This document shows positions 47,518-58,249 of a stretch of DNA of 64,000 nt, in pieces. Under the pieces are notes generated by a model. It was not told the origin of the DNA. It ran no database searches and saw only the letters and a list, made by a program, of their open reading frames with translations. A program made the translations under genes and the position numbers. Position 1 is the stretch's first letter, and each line of letters opens with the position of its first letter. The DNA comes from Actibacterium sp. XHP0104 (GTDB lineage: Bacteria > Pseudomonadota > Alphaproteobacteria > Rhodobacterales > Rhodobacteraceae), in NCBI RefSeq assembly GCF_025751515.1, contig NZ_JAOWLE010000006.1, positions 112,692 through 176,691 of the forward strand, written 5' to 3'.

Positions 47518-48078
47518 TTATTCGCCAAGCTTCGACAGTTTGGATTGAAGCTCAGCCAGCTGCTTTTTTATGGCGTCAAGATCACCCTCATCGGCTTCTT
47601 CGGCTTCCATCTCGATACCGCTCGAGGCGCCGGGCCAACCCTTGGTCATCGCCTTGAGGAACGCCTGCTGCTGTTTTTGCAGGGCCTCCATGTCAAAGCC
47701 GGGCATCGGCTGCATGGTGTTGGGCATGCCCAGGTTTTCCATCCACTTGGTCTGGCTTTCGCGGAACATGTCAAAGCTCATGGCCAGAAACTGCGGCACG
47801 GCGCTTTGGGCCTGGGTGGTGTAGCTGCGAACCAGATCGGTCAGCACATTCACCGGCAGCATGCTCTCGCCGCGGCTTTCATGCTCGGCCACGATTTGCA
47901 GCAGATACTGGCGCGTCAGGTCGTCACCGCTTTTCAGGTCGACGATCTGGATCTCGCGACCGTCACGAACGAACGACGCGATGTCCTCGAGGGTCACGTA
48001 ATCGCTGGTTTCGGTGTTATACAGCCGGCGGCTGGCGTAACGCTTGATCAGCAGCGGCTTCTTCTCTTCATCGGTCAT
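47518..48078 (-). CDS. phaR: Polyhydroxyalkanoate synthesis repressor PhaR
   Basis: A 186-residue repressor that binds both DNA and PHA and controls phasin levels. The N-terminal DNA-binding part has the family signature LIKRYASRRLYNTETSDYVT, followed by a PHB-accumulation regulatory domain and a C-terminal coiled coil (DAIKKQLAELQSKLSKL). The ATG at 48078 follows GGGGAGGGG. It is downstream of phaP, separated by phaP's terminator, and has a possible operator in its own leader. Confidence 0.96.
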   Translation of the reverse strand: MTDEEKKPLLIKRYASRRLYNTETSDYVTLEDIASFVRDGREIQIVDLKSGDDLTRQYLLQIVAEHESRGESMLPVNVLTDLVRSYTTQAQSAVPQFLAMSFDMFRESQTKWMENLGMPNTMQPMPGFDMEALQKQQQAFLKAMTKGWPGASSGIEMEAEEADEGDLDAIKKQLAELQSKLSKLGE

Positions 48079-48105
48079 ATGGACCCCTCCCCGACAGGTC
48101 GTATG

Positions 48106-48116
48106 TTGCAGCGCAG
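48106..48116. promoter_or_regulatory. Candidate autoregulatory PhaR site
   Basis: On the minus strand CTGCGCTGCAA matches the CTGC-N3-GCAG pattern reported for Paracoccus PhaR with one mismatch, 28 bases before the phaR start. Another TGC-rich stretch lies at 48128-48139. Weaker than the phaP sites. Confidence 0.35.
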
Positions 48117-48139
48117 AGAACTTTATGCGCTGTTGCAGC

Positions 48140-48174
48140 AAAAAGAAAGGGCGGGCTTAAAAAAGCCCACCCTT
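48140..48174 (-). terminator. phaP terminator
   Basis: On the minus strand AAGGGTGGGCTT pairs with AAGCCCGCCCTT around TTTT and is followed by TCTTTTT. A second inverted repeat (ACATCGA/TCGATGT, 48181-48207) lies between it and the phaP stop. Confidence 0.9.
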
Positions 48175-48218
48175 GCGTTCACATCGACAGGGAGGAGGGG
48201 TCGATGTAAATCCGTGCC

Positions 48219-48668
48219 TTACTTCGCAGCAGCGGTCGCTTTTTTAGCGGCAGCGGTCGCTTCGTCGGCAGCTTTTTTGACAGCGGCGGTGGCTTCAACC
48301 TGGAAGTCTTTGCCAGCGGCCAGCATCAGTTCGACGGTTTCCATCTGAACTTTCTTGGCGATTTCAGCGTAGGCGGCCATGTTTTCGGCAGCAGCTTCAG
48401 CCGAAGCCGAGGCGAAATCGGTCAGGGCTTTGGTGTAATCGGCCGGCTCGTCTTTGACGGCGGTCAGGTTACCCAGTTTGCCCAGGGTGTCTTTGGTCCA
48501 TTTCGACGACAGGTCGTTCGATTTTTCGGCGGCTTCCAGAACAACTTTGGCCAGCTTTTCGTTCAGAGCGGCCTGGTTTTTGAAGGCGTCCTGAGCGGCG
48601 GTGGTGTCAATCGGGAAGTTGGCCAGCATGTCCTGAACCATCTTGGTGAAGTCTTGAGCTTTAGCCAT
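48219..48668 (-). CDS. phaP: Phasin
   Basis: A 149-residue amphipathic, helical granule-coat protein that covers PHA inclusions and limits their size. The sequence is Ala/Lys-rich with a phasin_2-like core (AALNEKLAKVVLEAAEKSND, TDFASASAEAAAENMAAYAE) and ends in an Ala/Lys repeat tail like histone H1 tails. Codon use is restricted and highly biased, as in highly expressed genes. Ribosome site GGAGAG. It has its own PhaR-controlled promoter and terminator. Confidence 0.95.
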   Translation of the reverse strand: MAKAQDFTKMVQDMLANFPIDTTAAQDAFKNQAALNEKLAKVVLEAAEKSNDLSSKWTKDTLGKLGNLTAVKDEPADYTKALTDFASASAEAAAENMAAYAEIAKKVQMETVELMLAAGKDFQVEATAAVKKAADEATAAAKKATAAAK

Positions 48669-48723
48669 GGTATCTCTCCAAATCTCTATCGGGTGGGGGC
48701 CCGTTTGTTGCGCTTGCAGAAAC

Positions 48724-48773
48724 TATATACGTGCTGCGGCGCAGCATTTCAAGAGAAAAATGCTGCGCCGCAG
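48724..48773 (-). promoter_or_regulatory. phaP promoter with twin PhaR operators
   Basis: On the minus strand TTGAAA (48747-48752) and TATATA (48724-48729) are separated by exactly 17 bases, and the spacer contains CTGCGCCGCAG. A second copy, CTGCGGCGCAG in this reading, lies just upstream at 48763-48773. The two 16-base arms 48734-48749 and 48758-48773 form a perfect inverted repeat. Both sites match CTGC-N3-GCAG, the motif reported for Paracoccus denitrificans PhaR in the phaC-phaP gap. Repressor binding would block RNA polymerase directly. Confidence 0.82.
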
Positions 48774-48804
48774 AATAACTAGTTTTTGCTTACTTTACAA
48801 AGGC

Positions 48805-50592
48805 TTACTTGGGGAGAACGTAGGTTCCCGGGGCTTTGCACAGCGGCGGATGATCAGAATCACCGGGGTCGCGGGCCGGAATCATCTTGCCGGACTTCTT
48901 CTTCAGCCAGGAATCCCAGCGCGGCCACCAAGAGCCCTCGTTGAACTTGGCCTCTTTCAGCCAGGTCTCGTGATCCTCCATCGGGCCGGTATTGGTATAG
49001 TGGCCATACTTGTTCTTCGAGGGCGGGTTCACGATGCCAGCGATGTGGCCCGATTCAGACAGGACAAAGGTCTTGTCCTTGCTGCCCATCTGCTTGACGC
49101 CGTCAAAGCTGGACGACCACAGCGCGATATGGTCGGTCTCGCAGGCCACGGCGAACATGGGCACCTTGATGTCCTTGAGCGTCGGGGTCTCGTCCATGAT
49201 GCGGAAGGTGCCACCGGCAAAGCGGTTGTTCTGGCACAGCTCGCGCAGATACTCGACCACCATACGGGCCGGCAGGTTGGTGCCGTCGCCGTTCCAGTAG
49301 AGAAGGTCAAAGGCCGGCGGGGCCTCGCCCATCATGTAGCTGCGGATCGCCGGGCGATAGACCAGGTCATTGGCGCGCAGGAAGCTGAAGGTGCGGGTCA
49401 TGAAAGAGGCGGCCAGCATGCCCGATTCGGCCACTTCGCCCTCGATGCCCTCGATGAAGTCGTCCTCGAGATAAACACCCACCTCGCCCGGCTCGGTGAA
49501 ATCGGTAAGCGTGGTGAACAGCGTGGCCGAGTTGACCGGGTTCTCGCGGCCGCTGCGTTCAAGCAGGGCCAGCGTCAGCGACAGGGTGGTGCCGGCGATG
49601 CAATAACCGACAGTGTTGATCTTATCGACCTTGCAGATCTGTTTGACCTGCTCCATCGCGGTCAGATAGCCCTCTTGGATATAGGTATCCATGCCGACAT
49701 CGGCATAGGTCGGGTCGGGGTTCACCCAGCTGACCACGAATACCGTATAGCCCTGATCAATCGTCCACTTGATCAGCGAGTTCTGGGGCTTCATGTCCAT
49801 GATGTAGAATTTGTTGATCCAGGGGGGGAAGATCAACAGAGGGGTTTCATAGACCTGTTCGGTGGTGGGCTTGTACTGGATCAGCTCGAACATGCGGTTG
49901 CGGAACACGACCTCGCCCTCGCTGGCGCCGATATTCTCGCCAACCCTAAAGGCGTTCTTGTCCGACAACGTGACCAACAGCTCTCCTTTGTTGGTCTCGA
50001 GATCATGCACCAGGTTTTCAAGCCCCTTCACCAGCGACTCACCGTCGGTTTCAACGGCGCGGGCCAGGGCCTCGGGGTTGGTGCCCAGGAAGTTGGCCGG
50101 CGACATCATGTCGACGATCTGGCGGGTAAAGTAGTCGACCCGGCGGCGATCCTTTTCGTCCAGCCCGTCCAGATTCTCGACCGCCTTATGCACGGCCTCG
50201 GAATTCATCAGGTACTGCTGCTTGACGAAGTTGAAATACGGATGCGTCTGCCACATCTCGTGCGAAAAGCGCGGGTCTTTGGGGGTCTCATCCGCCGGGG
50301 CGCTCAGCGACCCTTGCGACAGGGCCTCTTGGGCCGCGATGAAATGCTTGAGCGTTTTGCCCCAATAGGCCACCTGTTGCTCGAAAATCTTCGACGGGTG
50401 GTTGACCAGTTCATTCATATAGCCGGACGCGGCCTTCATCATCAGCTCATGCCCCGGCGCCTGAATCGACGGATCCATCGAACGCTTGCCCGACATGGCG
50501 GCGACCAACCGTTCGGTCAATTCCTCTACCTTGGCCAGGTTCTCGTTGAGACGTTCCAAATTCTCACCCGTAGTTGCATCTTTAGTTGTCAT
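48805..50592 (-). CDS. phaC: Class I poly(3-hydroxyalkanoate) synthase
   Basis: Polymerises short-chain hydroxyacyl-CoA into PHA. The 595-residue protein has the lipase-like box GYCIAGT with nucleophile C331, and the catalytic D487 (ETDHIALW) and H516 (SESGHIAGI), plus the synthase blocks NKFYIMDMKPQNSLI and FPPWIN. Length fits class I enzymes that need no PhaE or PhaR subunit. Ribosome site is GGGGGGA. It is divergent from phaZ and upstream of phaP and phaR. phaA and phaB are not in the window. Confidence 0.97.
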   Translation of the reverse strand: MTTKDATTGENLERLNENLAKVEELTERLVAAMSGKRSMDPSIQAPGHELMMKAASGYMNELVNHPSKIFEQQVAYWGKTLKHFIAAQEALSQGSLSAPADETPKDPRFSHEMWQTHPYFNFVKQQYLMNSEAVHKAVENLDGLDEKDRRRVDYFTRQIVDMMSPANFLGTNPEALARAVETDGESLVKGLENLVHDLETNKGELLVTLSDKNAFRVGENIGASEGEVVFRNRMFELIQYKPTTEQVYETPLLIFPPWINKFYIMDMKPQNSLIKWTIDQGYTVFVVSWVNPDPTYADVGMDTYIQEGYLTAMEQVKQICKVDKINTVGYCIAGTTLSLTLALLERSGRENPVNSATLFTTLTDFTEPGEVGVYLEDDFIEGIEGEVAESGMLAASFMTRTFSFLRANDLVYRPAIRSYMMGEAPPAFDLLYWNGDGTNLPARMVVEYLRELCQNNRFAGGTFRIMDETPTLKDIKVPMFAVACETDHIALWSSSFDGVKQMGSKDKTFVLSESGHIAGIVNPPSKNKYGHYTNTGPMEDHETWLKEAKFNEGSWWPRWDSWLKKKSGKMIPARDPGDSDHPPLCKAPGTYVLPK

Positions 50593-50708
50593 AAGCGAAA
50601 ATCCCCCCTATGTTTTCGCAGCCGCAGAAACTCGGCCGCCGAGCGACATTTTGCCGCCGCTGGCACACACACTATAACCGCGCTTTTGCCAATGCAAAGG
50701 AGTGACGC

Positions 50709-51974
50709 ATGAAAAACATCGCCACATACGACCTAATGGAAAGCTTCCGAAACACGAATCAGTGGCTCGGCGCTTCCGCTCTGGCAATGGCGTCCTATCC
50801 GTTCACCGGGATGGCCCCGAATCCATTCTTTAAATTGCTTGCCGCTTGGGGCGAAGTGACCGAGCGCAGCTTTGCCCGCATGGTCGCCAAACCCGACTGG
50901 AACATCTACACCGTCGTCGGTGACGATGGCCGCGACCACGTGGTCAGCATCGAACCCGTGATCAAGCGCCCCTTTGGCGACCTGATTCATTTCCGCGTGC
51001 ATGGCCGCGCCCCGATGAAGCGCAAGATCATGCTGGTCGCGCCGATGTCGGGCCACTATGCCACGCTGCTGCGCTCGACCGTGGCCTCGCTGCTGCCCGA
51101 TGCAGATATCTATGTCACCGATTGGCATAACGCGCGCGACATCCCCGTGTCCGAAGGTAAATTCGATATCGAAGATTACACGCTGTATCTTGTCGATTTC
51201 ATGAAATACCTCGGCCCCGACGTGAATATCATCGCCGTGTGCCAGCCTGCGCCGCTGACCCTGGCCGCCACAGCCTATCTGGCCGGCGAAGAGCCCGAGG
51301 CCCAACCCCGCACCCTGACCCTGATCGGTGGCCCGATCGACCCCGACGCCGCCCCGACCGACGTGACCGATTTCGGCAGCCGCATCACCATGGGGCAGCT
51401 CGAACAGCTGGCCATCCAGCGCGTCGGCTTCAAATATGCCGGTGTGGGCCGTCTGGTCTATCCGGGCCTGCTGCAGCTGGCCTCATTCATGTCGATGAAC
51501 ATCGACCGCCACTCGGAAGCCTTCCGCGAGCAGATCCTGCGCGTGTCCAAGGGCGAGGCGGGCGACCATGACAAGCACAACCGTTTCTACGACGAATACC
51601 TGGCCGTCATGGACATGACCGCCGAGTTCTACCTGTCGACCGTCGAGCGCATCTTCAAGAAGCTCGAGATCGCGCAGAACAAATTCGTCGTGGCCGGCAA
51701 GAAAGTCGATCTGGGCGCCATCACCAGCGTTGCGGTGAAAACCGTCGAAGGCTCGGAAGACGACATCTCGGCCCCTGGCCAGTGCGTCGCCGCCCTGGAC
51801 ATGCTGACCGGCCTGCCCGCGGACAAGAAGGCCAGCCACCTGGAAGAAGGCGCCGGCCATTACGGCATCTTCGCCGGCAAGAGCTGGCGCGACAACATTC
51901 GCCCGCTGGTGCTGGACTTCATCGACAGCAATGCCAGCGAAGCCACCAAGGTCGCGCATCTGAAAACCGTCTGA
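50709..51974 (+). CDS. phaZ: Intracellular PHB depolymerase
   Basis: Mobilises stored PHB. The 421-residue protein belongs to the cytosolic depolymerase group in which the nucleophile is a Cys: C178 in IIAVCQPAPL replaces the usual lipase Ser. Other blocks are YVTDWHNARDIPV and EEGAGHYGIFAGKSWR with the catalytic His. Ribosome site AAAGGAG. Divergent from phaC, with 116 bases between; one TGC-rich stretch (near 50628) in that gap weakly resembles the PhaR motif. A strong terminator follows. Confidence 0.96.
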   Translation: MKNIATYDLMESFRNTNQWLGASALAMASYPFTGMAPNPFFKLLAAWGEVTERSFARMVAKPDWNIYTVVGDDGRDHVVSIEPVIKRPFGDLIHFRVHGRAPMKRKIMLVAPMSGHYATLLRSTVASLLPDADIYVTDWHNARDIPVSEGKFDIEDYTLYLVDFMKYLGPDVNIIAVCQPAPLTLAATAYLAGEEPEAQPRTLTLIGGPIDPDAAPTDVTDFGSRITMGQLEQLAIQRVGFKYAGVGRLVYPGLLQLASFMSMNIDRHSEAFREQILRVSKGEAGDHDKHNRFYDEYLAVMDMTAEFYLSTVERIFKKLEIAQNKFVVAGKKVDLGAITSVAVKTVEGSEDDISAPGQCVAALDMLTGLPADKKASHLEEGAGHYGIFAGKSWRDNIRPLVLDFIDSNASEATKVAHLKTV

Positions 51975-51997
51975 TACGGGATCTCAGAAAAAAATCA

Positions 51998-52025
51998 GGG
52001 GCGGTGCACCATCGGTGCCCGCCCC
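51998..52025 (+). terminator. phaZ terminator
   Basis: GGGGCGG/CCGCCCC outer and GCACC/GGTGC inner stems with one bulge, followed by TTTT. Confidence 0.88.
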
Positions 52026-52037
52026 TTTTCGTTGCGC

Positions 52038-52787
52038 TCAGATCCGGGCGATGACCTTTTCCACGGTCTTTTCGATCAGCATCAGGCAGTCGGGGGTCGA
52101 AAATCTGTGGTCGGCGCCTTTGACCAGCGTCAGGCGGATATCGTCGCCCTGGGCATGATCCAACAGGCGCAGCGCGACCGACTGCTCCACATCGGCATCG
52201 GCGGTGCCCTGCAACAGCCGCACCGGAAACGGCAGGTGCAGCCGGTCGCGCAGCACCAGGTTGTTGCGGCCGTCCTCGATCAGGCGGCGGGTGATCGTGT
52301 AGGGGCTGTCATAGTCCGACGGCAGTTTGATGCGCCCGGCATCCATCAGCTCGGCCCGCTCAGCGGCGTCGAACCCGGCCCACATGCTGTCTTCGGTGAA
52401 ATCGGGCGCGGCGGCGATGCCGACCAGCCCGGCCACCTTGTGCGGCATGGCGCGCGCCACCAACAGGGCGATCCAGCCGCCCATGGACGACCCCACCAGC
52501 ACCTGCGGCCCATCGGTCAGTGTTGTGATCGCCGCCATCGCATCCGCCGCCCAGTCGCCGATGCAACCATCGGTAAAGGCTTCGGAGGATTCGCCGTGGC
52601 CGGAATAGTCGAACCGCAGAAAGGCGCGCCCCGTGCGCCGCGCCCAGTCTTCCATATGGATGGCCTTTGTGCCCTGCATGTCGGACATGAAGCCGCCCAG
52701 AAACACCACCCCCGGCCCGGCACCGGGGGTCTGGTGATAGGCGATGCGGCGGCCTTGGGGGGTGTCCAGGAATGCGGGGTCGGTCAT
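52038..52787 (-). CDS. Alpha/beta hydrolase
   Basis: A 249-residue esterase/peptidase-like hydrolase. The nucleophile Ser lies in VLVGSSMGGWIA, the oxyanion loop at VFLGGFMSDMQG, and the C-terminal GTADADVEQS and KGADHRFS provide Asp and His. It resembles the BAAT/YqiA-like and palmitoyl-thioesterase-like hydrolases. The substrate is unknown. ATG at 52787 has GCAAGGAG before it. Divergent from the aminotransferase at 52882. Confidence 0.87.
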   Translation of the reverse strand: MTDPAFLDTPQGRRIAYHQTPGAGPGVVFLGGFMSDMQGTKAIHMEDWARRTGRAFLRFDYSGHGESSEAFTDGCIGDWAADAMAAITTLTDGPQVLVGSSMGGWIALLVARAMPHKVAGLVGIAAAPDFTEDSMWAGFDAAERAELMDAGRIKLPSDYDSPYTITRRLIEDGRNNLVLRDRLHLPFPVRLLQGTADADVEQSVALRLLDHAQGDDIRLTLVKGADHRFSTPDCLMLIEKTVEKVIARI

Positions 52788-52881
52788 GGGGTCTCCTTGC
52801 GGTTTTGGGCAGGTTAACGGCTGAGCCCCAAGCCGCAAGAGCGCGCTTGCCGGGGCGCGGAATTTCGGCTTTGCTCGGCCC

Positions 52882-53997
52882 ATGACCGGACCCAGATTTA
52901 CCGACCTCGCCGCCAGCCTGCCCGCCACGGTGCCCTTCGTGGGGCCCGAAACCCATGAGCGCCAGACCGGCCAGCCCTTCCGCACCCGGCTGGGCGCCAA
53001 TGAAAGCGTATTCGGCCCCTCGCCCCGCGCGATTCAGGCCATGTGCCAGGCCGCCAGCGAGGTGTGGAAATACGGCGACGCGCAAAGCTGGGACCTGCGC
53101 CATGCGCTGGCCGCGCATCTGGCTGTGGGGATGGAGAACCTTGTGATCGGCGGCGGCATCGACGGGCTGCTCAGCAGCCTGGTGCGGCTGACCGTGGCAC
53201 CGGGCGATGCGGTGGTGACCTCGGCCGGGGCCTATCCAACCTTCAACTATCATGTCACCGGCTTTGGCGGGGTGCTGCACACGGTGCCGTTCGCGGATGA
53301 CCGCGAAGACCCCGAGGCGCTGATCGCGCTGGCCCGCGAGGTGCGGCCCAAGCTGATCTATATCGCCAACCCCGACAACCCGATGGGCACCTGGCACGAT
53401 GCCGCGCGGATGCAGGCGATGATCGACGCCGTGCCCGAGGGCAGCCTGCTGGTGCTGGACGAGGCCTATATCGAATTCGCGCCCGAGGGCACCGCCCCCG
53501 CCATCGACCCCGATGATCCGCGCGTGATCCGCCTGCGCACCTTTTCCAAGGCCTATGGCATGGCCGGCGCGCGGGTGGGCTATGCGATCGGGCAGGCCGG
53601 GCTGATCGCCGCATTTGACAGGGTGCGCGACCATTTCGGCCTGTCGCGCATCAGCCAGATCGGCGCGCTGGCGGCCTTGCAGGATCAGGCCTGGCTGGCC
53701 CATGTGCAGGCCGAGGTGGCCCGCGCGCGCGACAGCCTGACCGAGATCGCGGCCCGAAACGGGCTGACCGCCCTGCCCTCGGCCACCAACTTCGTCACCA
53801 TCGATTGCGGCCATGACGGCGCGTTTGCCCGCGCGGTGCGCGACGCGCTGGTCGCGCGGGGCGTGTTCGTGCGGATGCCCTTTGCCCCTCCGGGCGATCG
53901 CTGTATCCGCGTTTCGGCAGGAACCCCCGGAGACCTGGCAGTTTTCGGCGAAGAATTGCCCAAAGCGCTGGAAGAGGCGCGGCTTTCCACATTGTGA
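52882..53997 (+). CDS. Class I/II aminotransferase, HisC-like
   Basis: A 371-residue PLP enzyme. The PLP lysine is in RTFSKAYGMAGARVGYAIG, the cofactor Asp/Tyr in VLDEAYIEFA, and NPDNPMGTWHD is the conserved Asn-Pro block. It fits the histidinol-phosphate aminotransferase family; in organisms with a separate hisC such copies often serve other amino acids (for example aromatic ones). No histidine genes are adjacent, so I leave the symbol out. Confidence 0.88.
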   Translation: MTGPRFTDLAASLPATVPFVGPETHERQTGQPFRTRLGANESVFGPSPRAIQAMCQAASEVWKYGDAQSWDLRHALAAHLAVGMENLVIGGGIDGLLSSLVRLTVAPGDAVVTSAGAYPTFNYHVTGFGGVLHTVPFADDREDPEALIALAREVRPKLIYIANPDNPMGTWHDAARMQAMIDAVPEGSLLVLDEAYIEFAPEGTAPAIDPDDPRVIRLRTFSKAYGMAGARVGYAIGQAGLIAAFDRVRDHFGLSRISQIGALAALQDQAWLAHVQAEVARARDSLTEIAARNGLTALPSATNFVTIDCGHDGAFARAVRDALVARGVFVRMPFAPPGDRCIRVSAGTPGDLAVFGEELPKALEEARLSTL

Positions 53998-54058
53998 ACG
54001 GTGCCCCTGCGCCGATCTGGTAAACTGGGCGCACAGTATTTTTGTGTGCAGGTATATC

Positions 54059-54247
54059 ATGTATGACCACCCTATTTCCTCGGCTCCGAATTACACCCGC
54101 CCTGCCCTTGTCATGGCGCTGGTGAACCTGATTTCATTGTTTTTCGTCGTATGGGCCCTGTTCGGTTTCGGCCACGCGCTGATCTTGGGCGTTGTGCTGA
54201 ACCTGATCCTCGACAACTGGGGGGCACGGCGCGCACGGCGCGATTGA
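54059..54247 (+). CDS. Small hydrophobic protein
   Basis: A 62-residue open frame, MYDHPISSAPNYTRPALVMA then a hydrophobic stretch (LVNLISLFFVVWALFGFGHALILGVVLNLIL) long enough for one or two membrane passes, ending in Arg residues (GARRARRD). Codon use is like that of neighbouring genes and the TM plus positive-tail pattern is protein-like. The ribosome site is weak (GCAGG). I do not recognise it. Confidence 0.5.
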   Translation: MYDHPISSAPNYTRPALVMALVNLISLFFVVWALFGFGHALILGVVLNLILDNWGARRARRD

Positions 54248-54399
54248 TCCGGGCAATGCTTGTCACGGCAGGCCGTTCCGGGGTAGACCGCGCTAGGAAC
54301 GTCAACACAGGCCCACCGGATGCAGATGACCCCCCGCTTTGCGCAAACTGACCTGCGCGGCACAGCTGACCGGCACGCCCTTGCCACGGGTGCAGCCTG

Positions 54400-56166
<1,767 letters not shown>

Positions 56167-56247
56167 GCAAGAAATTACGCCCCGCCCCTTGCCCTGCCCG
56201 GATTGGGGGCGCAGTTTATTCTCACATCACCAGTTTCAGGATCCGCA

Positions 56248-57000
56248 ATGACCGGCGAGGCCACCACCGACCGTACTGTTCTGACGCTGACCGGCACCGA
56301 TCGGCATGACTTTCTGCAAGGGCTGGTCAGCAATGACGTGCCGCGCGCCGAGGGTCAGATCGCCTGGGCGGCGCTGTTGACGCCGCAGGGCAAGTATATG
56401 GTCGACTTCCTGATCGTGGCGATGGCGGATGCGCTGTTGCTGGATGTCAAATCCGAGGCCGCGCCGATGCTGGCGCAGCGGCTGGGCATGTACAAGCTGC
56501 GCGCCGATGTGCAGATCGGCCAAAGCGCGCTGCATGTGACGCGCGGCCTGGGCGACGCGCCTGTGGGCGCCCTGCCCGATCCGCGCCACCCGGCGCTGGG
56601 ATGGCGGCTTTACTCCGACACGCCCGGCGGCAACCCCGTGACCGACTGGGATGCGATCCGCGTGGCACATTGCATTCCCGAAACCGGGATCGAGCTGACC
56701 CCCGAGACGTTCATCCTGGAAGCCGGGTTCGAGCGCCTGCACGGCGTCGATTTCCGCAAGGGCTGTTACGTCGGGCAAGAGGTCACCGCCCGGATGAAAC
56801 ATAAGACCGAACTGCGCAAAGGCCTGGCCACCGTCGAGATCGACGGCGCGGCCCCGATCGGCACCCCGATCATGGCGGGCGGTAAAGAGGCGGGCACGCT
56901 TTACACCCAGTCGGGCGGGCAGGCGATTGCCCAGCTGCGATTTGATCGCGCCGGGGGCGAGATGACCGCCGGTGATGCCCAGGTCAGGTGGCATGGCTGA
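56248..57000 (+). CDS. ygfZ: Folate-binding protein YgfZ
   Basis: A 250-residue GcvT-like protein that uses tetrahydrofolate to help Fe-S enzyme maintenance. The diagnostic motif KGCYVGQEVTARMKH is present, Cys included. ATG at 56248 follows CAGGA. Its last eight bases overlap the fructosamine kinase gene. Confidence 0.94.
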   Translation: MTGEATTDRTVLTLTGTDRHDFLQGLVSNDVPRAEGQIAWAALLTPQGKYMVDFLIVAMADALLLDVKSEAAPMLAQRLGMYKLRADVQIGQSALHVTRGLGDAPVGALPDPRHPALGWRLYSDTPGGNPVTDWDAIRVAHCIPETGIELTPETFILEAGFERLHGVDFRKGCYVGQEVTARMKHKTELRKGLATVEIDGAAPIGTPIMAGGKEAGTLYTQSGGQAIAQLRFDRAGGEMTAGDAQVRWHG

Positions 57001-57802
57001 CCCGCTGCGCGCCCGGATCGAAACCCTGACGGGCGCGCGTGTCACCGGTCTTGGGGCGCTACATGGCGGCGACCTCTCTGATGTGTACAGCGCCACGCTG
57101 GAGGATGGTCGCCAGGTCGTGGCCAAGCTGGGCGCGCTGGTCGATACCGAGGCGCGGATGCTGCAGGCCATGGCCGCCGCCGGTGCGCCGGTGCCGCGGG
57201 TGCTGGCGACCCAGACCGGCCTGACCATCCTCGAAATGCTGGACGAGGCCCCGGCCTCGGCGCGCGGCTGGGCGGCGCTGGGGCACGGGCTGCGGCGGCT
57301 GCATGACAGTTGCGGTACGCTTTACGGCTGGGAACAGGATTACGCCTTTGGCCCCGCGCCCATTCCCAATGCCCCGCGTCGTGACTGGGCCGCCTTTTGG
57401 GCCGAGCAGCGCCTGCTGGCCTGGCCCGCCGATCTGCCGATGGATATCGCGCATCGGCTAGACGCGCTGGCCGCGCGCCTGCCCGACCTGTTGCCCGCCA
57501 CGCCACCGCCTGCCCTGCTGCATGGTGACCTGTGGGCCGGGAATGTGCTGTTCGGCCCGGGCGGCACCGCCCATATGATCGACCCCGCCTGCTATTACGG
57601 CGATGCCGAGGTCGATCTGGCCATGCTATCGCTATTTGGCCAGCCAGGCCCTGCCTTTCACACTGCCTATGGCGATCTGTCCCCCGGCTGGCATGATCGG
57701 CGGCCAATCTACCAGCTGTGGCCCGCGCTGGTGCATCTGCGGCTGTTCGGCCCCGGCTATCGCGGCATGGTCGAAAACTTGCTGACCACGGCGGGCTGCT
57801 GA
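56993..57802 (+). CDS. Fructosamine kinase family protein
   Basis: A 269-residue kinase of the fructosamine-3-kinase/aminoglycoside phosphotransferase fold. Motifs are LLHGDLWAGNVLF (catalytic loop) and MIDPACYYGDAEVDLAM (metal-binding Asp and the family YYGDxExDLAM signature). These enzymes phosphorylate sugars attached to lysines, helping to undo glycation. It overlaps ygfZ and precedes a glyoxalase-fold gene, which fits a damage-repair theme. Confidence 0.92.
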   Translation: MADPLRARIETLTGARVTGLGALHGGDLSDVYSATLEDGRQVVAKLGALVDTEARMLQAMAAAGAPVPRVLATQTGLTILEMLDEAPASARGWAALGHGLRRLHDSCGTLYGWEQDYAFGPAPIPNAPRRDWAAFWAEQRLLAWPADLPMDIAHRLDALAARLPDLLPATPPPALLHGDLWAGNVLFGPGGTAHMIDPACYYGDAEVDLAMLSLFGQPGPAFHTAYGDLSPGWHDRRPIYQLWPALVHLRLFGPGYRGMVENLLTTAGC

Positions 57803-57862
57803 CAGAATGCTGTCAGGGGGGCTGTGCCATACCGGGCGCACCCCAACAGAGAGGATTCAGAC

Positions 57863-58249
57863 ATGAGCTATAAACCCCAGAACCCCGTCGTTTGGACCGA
57901 GATCCCGGTGCACGACCTGGACAAAGCGATGGCCTTTTACAGAACCGTGTTCGACTATGAGCTAGAAGTCATGGACGAGGACGGAATGAAGATGGCCATG
58001 ATCAAAAGCGAAAAAGACATGGAGGGCGTGGCAGGCCATCTTTATGTGGGCAAGCCCGGCGGCGACGGCTCAGGGCCGGTCATTCACCTCTGCGTGCCCG
58101 ACACGGTCGAGGACGCCATGGACCGGCTGGTCAATGCCGGCGGCACCGAGGTGAGCCCGGTCGTCACCATTTCGCCCGGCCGCTATGCCTATGCGCTTGA
58201 CCCCGACGGCAACCGCATCGGCCTGTTCCAGCCCGCACAGGCCTCCTGA
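57863..58249 (+). CDS. VOC family (glyoxalase/bleomycin-resistance fold) protein
   Basis: A 128-residue protein with two beta-alpha-beta-beta-beta modules (VVWTEIPVHDLDKAMAFYRT and VIHLCVPDTVEDAMDRLVNA) and the C-terminal YAYALDPDGNRIGLFQ metal-site region. Exact chemistry is unknown. Ribosome site GAGAGGA. Its TGA overlaps the ATG of the next regulator (TGATG), so the regulator likely controls or responds with it. Confidence 0.9.
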   Translation: MSYKPQNPVVWTEIPVHDLDKAMAFYRTVFDYELEVMDEDGMKMAMIKSEKDMEGVAGHLYVGKPGGDGSGPVIHLCVPDTVEDAMDRLVNAGGTEVSPVVTISPGRYAYALDPDGNRIGLFQPAQAS

